Below, piece after piece: positions 5,263 to 8,970 of a stretch of DNA of 8,970 nucleotides. Position 1 is the first letter of the stretch, and each line of letters starts with the position of its first letter. The notes beneath the pieces were generated by a model. The model was not told the DNA's origin and ran no database searches. It saw only the letters and a program-made list of their open reading frames with translations. The DNA comes from Candidatus Omnitrophota bacterium (GTDB taxonomy: Bacteria; Omnitrophota; Gorgyraeia; Tantalellales; Tantalellaceae). The translations under genes and the position numbers were made by a program. The stretch lies in assembly GCA_028717825.1 (NCBI GenBank), contig JAQUNB010000033.1:1-8970 (forward strand), in the 5' to 3' direction.

Positions 5263-7239
5263 ATGCCCGAATATGGCCTGAACTTATGGGACTACTGGCG
5301 CATTATATACAAACGGAAGTGGATTATACTTTCGGTCTTCATAGTGTCTATGATCAGCGCCCAGTTCTTTTCTGAGAAGATAGAACCTGTCTATAAGGCG
5401 AGCGTGACACTTTATATGGGATCCAGTAAAACCCCTGTGGCCGAGATAACGGGGACGGGGGTCACGTTCTGGGGCGGGGCGGAAGAAAATATATCCACTC
5501 AGCTGGAGCTTATAAAAAGCTACAGTGTTTTAAAGGATGTCGCGGCAAAGCTCGGGCTCCTGACAAAAGATACGGATCCGGAAAAAGAAGAAGCCGTGAT
5601 CAACGGCCTGCGCGGAAAAATATCAGCCGTGCAACAAGAAAATACGGATCTAGTAGAGATCGAGGCGAAGAGTACCAATCCCGTAGAAGCAAAAAGCGTA
5701 GCTGAAACCGTAGCGAATGTTTTTATCGATAAGAATTGGGAAAGAAAAGTCAAAGAGGCAAGCAACACAAAACAGTTTGTCGAAAAGCAACTTCAAAAGA
5801 TTGACGCGACGATAACGGACCTCAAGAAAAAACTTGCTGTGCAAGGGGCTCTCCCGAGCGGTGCGTTCCAGCCTCTGCCGCCAACCGATTCCAAATTAAG
5901 GCTTGCTCAGCTTAAACTGGAGCTGGCCAATTTACAGGACAGGTTTACCGATAATTATCCAAAGATAATAAGCCTGAAACAAGAGATCGAAAATATCGGA
6001 GAGCAGATCGGAAAACCGACCGAAGGAGAATTGGTAGTAGAAGAGGAATATATTGACGCTGATAAACTGCAAAACGAGCTAAGGATAAATCAAAGTCTTT
6101 ACGGTATGCTAAAGGAACGATATGAGAAGGCTCGGATTTTGGAAGCCTCAAAAACAAAGGATATTGAAATAGTTAATCCGGCTTCGATCCCGAAATATCC
6201 GATCATTGTGCAAAAGACCACTAATATCTTTTTAGGCGGCGCTATCGGCATAGTATTGGGTCTTTTGGCCGCGTTCGTTACAGAGAGCCTCGATACTTCG
6301 ATCGGTACGATCGAAGATGTGGAAGAATATCTGCACATGCCTGTTCTGGGTGTTGTTCCGCATATGGATGTTTCAAAGAAAGAGGAAGTGGATTTTTTTA
6401 AGGAACCGTTGCCCCCCGAAGAGAAGAAGAGATACGAAGACCTTGTCAGCAGGATGGTGATCCAGTTCAGGCCAAAATCTTCTATTGCAGAGGCTTATCG
6501 TAACCTTCAAACCTATATAAAATTTTCCGGTATTGATAAATATGGGAATTGTGTGATGTTCACTAGTGCCGGCATCAGGGAAGGAAAAACTATCACCAGC
6601 GTCAACTCGGCCTTAAGTATGGCCCAGCTTGGGTATAAAGTGGTTTTGGTGGACGCCGATCTTCGCAGACCTTCTGTTCATAGAGTATTCGGGATAAAAA
6701 GACAGATGGGGTTGACTGAAGCCGTGCTTGGGACTTTTAGGGTAGATGAGGTCATAAAGACGATGGATGACGTAATGATGGGTAATATAAAATCCAGTGT
6801 TATAATGAAAACTTATGGTATGGAGAACCTTCACATCATAACGGCGGGACATCTTCCCGGTAACCCCACCGAGATATTGAGCTCCGCTAATATGACGCGT
6901 TTTATAAAAGAACTTAAAGAAAAGTTCCATGTTGTCTTTATAGATTCGGCGCCGGTTTTACCTGTTACTGATACGTGTATATTAAGTTCAAAAGTCGACA
7001 GCGTTATTTTGGTCTACGAAGTTGGGCGGGTCTCCAGAGGGGCGCTCCGGCGCTGTAAGATGCAGATAGAAAATGCCAAGGGTAGGGCCGTTGGTGTTGT
7101 TTTGAATAATATGAGGATCTCCGACATGAGGTTCGGTTCCCCGTTCTATTACTATGCTCAAAAGTATTACGGTGAAGAACCCGAAAAAGATGAAGGAACC
7201 CGTCCCAAAAAATTTTTTGGCAAAGAATTTAACTCATAA
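5263..7239 (+). CDS. Wzc-type polysaccharide co-polymerase fused to bacterial tyrosine kinase
   Basis: The 658 residues combine a chain-length-determinant region with a cytoplasmic BY-kinase. A membrane segment at about 19-36 is followed by a periplasmic region with coiled coil (about 165-300) containing a GNVR-like NYPKIISLKQEI at 231-242. Then come the Pro-rich approach ASIPKYP (307-313) and a second membrane segment (about 321-341). The kinase has a Walker A variant AGIREGKT (436-443), Walker A' VVLVDADLRRP (460-470), Walker B VVFIDSAP (557-564) and a C-terminal tyrosine cluster YYYAQKYY (629-636), the usual autophosphorylation site. The oligomerisation motif EAYRNLQT (410-417) has Gln where the second Arg of ExxRxxR is expected. 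Such proteins set polymer length and couple synthesis to the Wza-family channel encoded upstream. The ATG at 5263 has AAAGGGA nine bases upstream. No flanking phosphatase is seen. Confidence 0.94.
   Translation: MPEYGLNLWDYWRIIYKRKWIILSVFIVSMISAQFFSEKIEPVYKASVTLYMGSSKTPVAEITGTGVTFWGGAEENISTQLELIKSYSVLKDVAAKLGLLTKDTDPEKEEAVINGLRGKISAVQQENTDLVEIEAKSTNPVEAKSVAETVANVFIDKNWERKVKEASNTKQFVEKQLQKIDATITDLKKKLAVQGALPSGAFQPLPPTDSKLRLAQLKLELANLQDRFTDNYPKIISLKQEIENIGEQIGKPTEGELVVEEEYIDADKLQNELRINQSLYGMLKERYEKARILEASKTKDIEIVNPASIPKYPIIVQKTTNIFLGGAIGIVLGLLAAFVTESLDTSIGTIEDVEEYLHMPVLGVVPHMDVSKKEEVDFFKEPLPPEEKKRYEDLVSRMVIQFRPKSSIAEAYRNLQTYIKFSGIDKYGNCVMFTSAGIREGKTITSVNSALSMAQLGYKVVLVDADLRRPSVHRVFGIKRQMGLTEAVLGTFRVDEVIKTMDDVMMGNIKSSVIMKTYGMENLHIITAGHLPGNPTEILSSANMTRFIKELKEKFHVVFIDSAPVLPVTDTCILSSKVDSVILVYEVGRVSRGALRRCKMQIENAKGRAVGVVLNNMRISDMRFGSPFYYYAQKYYGEEPEKDEGTRPKKFFGKEFNS
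7205..7220. repeat. A6T6 palindrome near the 3' end of the kinase gene
   Basis: Two C, six A, six T and two G form a perfect 16-base palindrome inside codons for Pro-Lys-Lys-Phe-Phe-Gly. A-tract/T-tract junctions of this kind bend or stiffen DNA. As RNA it makes only a weak AU stem, and the nearest T-run is more than 20 bases away, so I do not call a terminator. Confidence 0.35.
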
Positions 7240-7244
7240 TCATA

Positions 7245-7290
7245 TTTTTTCCTGTCTTTTTTAAGTTAGGAGGATCCCATTAGGATCTCC
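7245..7290 (+). promoter_or_regulatory. Structured translation-initiation region: U-rich tract, perfect Shine-Dalgarno and hairpin with AUU in the loop
   Basis: A pyrimidine tract (7245-7262, all but one base C or T) precedes a perfect AGGAGG at 7268-7273. GGAG (7269-7272) pairs with CTCC (7287-7290), and ATCC (7274-7277) pairs with GGAT (7283-7286), giving eight base pairs with a single bulged G at 7273. The five-base loop CATTA (7278-7282) contains the proposed ATT start at 7279. The helix would hide the ribosome site. U-rich tracts can recruit ribosomal protein S1 to structured messages, which would fit, but control at this site is inferred. Confidence 0.55.
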
Positions 7291-8676
7291 AATCGCGGGG
7301 AGATTAATTATAAGACAGCTGTGATCTTGTTCTTCATCGTCATAACGGCTATTGTCTCCACTCAGCTTGTTTCCGGCGTAACAGATTTTCCGAAGGCAGC
7401 ATTGGTCGTTGTCTCGCTTTTTGTCATCATCGCAACGTTCATAAATACGGATATCGGCCTTATCGCCATACTTCTGTCAATGTTGCTTTCTCCGGAGCTT
7501 GAAGCCGGCAGTGTACCGGGGAGGTCTATCGTTATCCGCGCTGAAGACCTTCTCTTGGTGCTTGTTACGCTGACATGGCTGGCAAAAATGGCGATAAAAA
7601 AACTTCCGCTTTTAATAAGAAGCCCGCTAAACGTGCCGATCGGATTGTATACGGCGGCGATCTTTACCTCAACTATATATGGGATGTTGATAGGCGCGGT
7701 CCAGCCGTTGCGCGGCGCGTTCTATGTTCTTAAACTGATAGAGTATTTTTTCCTGTATTTTATCGTTTTGAACCAGATCGTTACCGTTAAACAGGTAAAA
7801 ACATTTACAACGGTACTTCTTTTTACGGCTATCATCGTCGGTATATATGGCAATACTCACATTGGGCACGTCGCGAGGATATCGGCACCGTTTGAGGGGG
7901 AAGGAGAACCTAATACCCTTGGCGGATATATGCTTTTCATTCTTTGCATGGTAGCGGGCCTGTTTTTTTATTATAAGACCCGTCGGACTATTCTTATCCT
8001 TATTTTTGCCTTTCTGGTGCCAACCTTTTTGTTCACGCTTTCAAGGGCGTCATATCTGGGGATGATATTTTCTCTTATTGCGTTCGTGCTTATCACAAGA
8101 GATAAGCGTGTAGTTAATTTTTCGATTGCCATGTTCTTGCTCTTTGCCTTAGCAGTAGGGGTTGGCCCGCCCGCTCTTAAGGACAGGGTTATCGGCGCCT
8201 TTATGCCGGAGAAAAGTCAACAGCTGCAAAGAGTTGGAGTTATAAGCTTGGGGCCGTCTCCTGCCGCTCGCATTATGTCGTGGAAAATGGCACTCACAAA
8301 ATTATTTCCTAAAAGCCCGATCTTGGGATTTGGAGTTACCGGAACGCCTTTTTTGGATAGCCAATATATCTTGGTATTAAGCGAAACCGGGCTTATCGGC
8401 CTTATCTTGTTCTCGTGGCTTTTCTTAAAAATATGGAAGGTTGGTATGAAATCTTTCCGAGATGTGGAAACACCATTATTCAAGGGGTTAGTCTTGGGGT
8501 ATCTGGTGGGAATGATAGGGCTCCTGTTTCACGCTATAGGGTCGAATAGTTTCATAATAATAAGGATCGCAGAACCTTTCTGGTTCTTTACCGCTATTGT
8601 GATGAAATCTAAAGATATAGAAAGCGGGAAAGCCGAAGAGGAATCGGCCTTTGGTACAAAACAGATCTTCGCGTAA
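7279..8676 (+). CDS. O-antigen ligase/Wzy-like polymerase, multi-spanning membrane protein; probable ATT start
   Basis: This hydrophobic protein (465 residues from ATT 7279, 451 from GTG 7321) has about ten to twelve membrane segments and resembles the O-antigen ligase/Wzy polymerase superfamily, which joins or transfers lipid-linked glycans at the periplasmic face. Numbered from GTG 7321, landmarks are ISAPFEGEGEPNTLGGY (187-203), TLSRASYLGM (239-248), the large loop before GFGVTGTPFLDSQY (336-349) and LSETGLIGL (353-361). Polymerase or ligase cannot be told apart from sequence. The frame is open from 7270 and contains no ATG or TTG near the N-terminus. GTG 7321 lacks a ribosome site and would begin inside the first membrane helix. 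ATT 7279 has a perfect AGGAGG five bases before it and adds a polar, basic lead (RISNRGEINYKTA). An assembly error of ATG to ATT is the main alternative. It follows the kinase gene by 39 bases. Confidence 0.88.
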   Translation: MRISNRGEINYKTAVILFFIVITAIVSTQLVSGVTDFPKAALVVVSLFVIIATFINTDIGLIAILLSMLLSPELEAGSVPGRSIVIRAEDLLLVLVTLTWLAKMAIKKLPLLIRSPLNVPIGLYTAAIFTSTIYGMLIGAVQPLRGAFYVLKLIEYFFLYFIVLNQIVTVKQVKTFTTVLLFTAIIVGIYGNTHIGHVARISAPFEGEGEPNTLGGYMLFILCMVAGLFFYYKTRRTILILIFAFLVPTFLFTLSRASYLGMIFSLIAFVLITRDKRVVNFSIAMFLLFALAVGVGPPALKDRVIGAFMPEKSQQLQRVGVISLGPSPAARIMSWKMALTKLFPKSPILGFGVTGTPFLDSQYILVLSETGLIGLILFSWLFLKIWKVGMKSFRDVETPLFKGLVLGYLVGMIGLLFHAIGSNSFIIIRIAEPFWFFTAIVMKSKDIESGKAEEESAFGTKQIFA

Positions 8677-8694
8677 GCGCACAAAGTTTACAAT

Positions 8695-8970
8695 ATGCCG
8701 ATGAGGATGATAAAAAACTTCGTAAAAAATATATTTTCCCAATATTTACGTTTGGTGAAAATGCTGCGATTCTACGCCCGGTTCATTAAAAAAGGCGAAC
8801 TATGCTTTGACATTGGTGCGAACATAGGTGACCGAACCGGTGTTTTTCTAAAACTTGGCGCTTCGGTCATTGCGATCGAACCGCAGGAAAATTGTGTCAA
8901 ACGCATGATCGAAAAATTCGGAAAAAATAAAAGATTCAAGGTTGTGCAAAAAATTTTATCGGATTGCGAA
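8695..8970 (+). CDS. FkbM-family SAM-dependent methyltransferase, N-terminal part (cut by window end)
   Basis: From ATG 8695 the frame stays open to the window edge, giving 92 residues. The SAM-binding motif I is clear: LCFDIGANIGDRTGVFLKLG (residues 36-55), followed by the acidic end of the second strand in VIAIEPQENCVKRM (58-71), as expected for a Rossmann-type methyltransferase of the FkbM class. The N-terminus is basic (MPMRMIKNFVKNIF) without a signal peptide, indicating a cytoplasmic enzyme. FkbM-type enzymes O-methylate small molecules or sugars, and in polysaccharide loci they usually modify the glycan; the substrate here is unknown. The start is uncertain: ATG codons at 8695, 8701 and 8707 are all in frame and none has a good Shine-Dalgarno. 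It follows the ligase/polymerase stop by 18 bases and is probably in the same operon. Confidence 0.85.
   Translation, partial: MPMRMIKNFVKNIFSQYLRLVKMLRFYARFIKKGELCFDIGANIGDRTGVFLKLGASVIAIEPQENCVKRMIEKFGKNKRFKVVQKILSDCE

Noticed and set aside
5151..5375. Overlapping + strand frame of 74 residues starting in the lipoprotein-kinase gap, with AAAGG five bases before its ATG
   Set aside because: It runs over 110 bases into the well-supported kinase gene in another frame. Its peptide is basic and without recognisable structure, and the kinase has its own ribosome site.
6613..6930. Minus-strand open frame of 105 residues inside the kinase gene
   Set aside because: It is antisense to the Walker A' region of an intact kinase domain and has no recognisable protein features.
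7245..7262. Intrinsic terminator after the kinase gene
   Set aside because: Two T-runs are present, but no stable GC stem lies directly before them. The A6T6 palindrome at 7205-7220 is AU-only apart from two end pairs and too far away.

Overview
The window carries nine genes, all on the + strand and tightly packed. It looks like the front part of an extracellular polysaccharide (EPS/capsule) locus. Gene content suggests a Gram-negative-type, two-membrane bacterium: a WecA-type priming transferase, an ExeA-like ATPase, an HD-GYP protein, a lipoprotein of the Wza export family, a fused Wzc-type tyrosine kinase, an O-antigen ligase/polymerase and an FkbM methyltransferase. By eye the G+C content is moderate (around the low to middle forties). 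The order and flavour resemble EPS loci I associate with candidate-phylum lineages such as Omnitrophota and with exosortase/PEP-CTERM-type EPS clusters. That taxonomic guess is inference only; there is no rRNA or marker gene here.

Layout. Positions 2-832 hold the 3' end of a PAS sensor protein ending in a four-cysteine module with no visible catalytic output domain. It is followed after one base by an unrecognised secreted protein of 135 residues (834-1241). A 153-base AT-rich gap (1242-1394) holds a plausible promoter and an inverted repeat. Then comes a compact block: priming sugar-phosphate transferase (1395-2432), AAA ATPase (2444-3256), HD-GYP protein (3257-4306) and export lipoprotein (4326-5093). 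A 169-base gap (5094-5262) contains two copies of a palindromic octamer. After it come the polysaccharide co-polymerase/tyrosine kinase (5263-7239), the O-antigen ligase/polymerase (about 7279-8676) and the start of an FkbM-type methyltransferase (8695 to the window end).

How the parts fit. The transferase loads the first sugar-phosphate onto the undecaprenyl lipid. The ligase/polymerase extends or transfers the glycan. The Wzc-like protein controls chain length and couples to the Wza-like outer-membrane lipoprotein for export. The ATPase and HD-GYP protein are placed to supply energy-dependent assembly or signalling control, and a cyclic-di-GMP link is inferred. Glycosyltransferases and a flippase are not in the window; the FkbM gene suggests that modification genes continue downstream.

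The most unusual point is the start of the ligase/polymerase gene. A perfect AGGAGG Shine-Dalgarno sits five bases before an ATT codon, with no ATG, GTG or TTG nearby. Both lie in an 8-bp hairpin that would hide the ribosome site and present the ATT in its loop. The HD-GYP protein also lacks two expected metal-ligand histidines.
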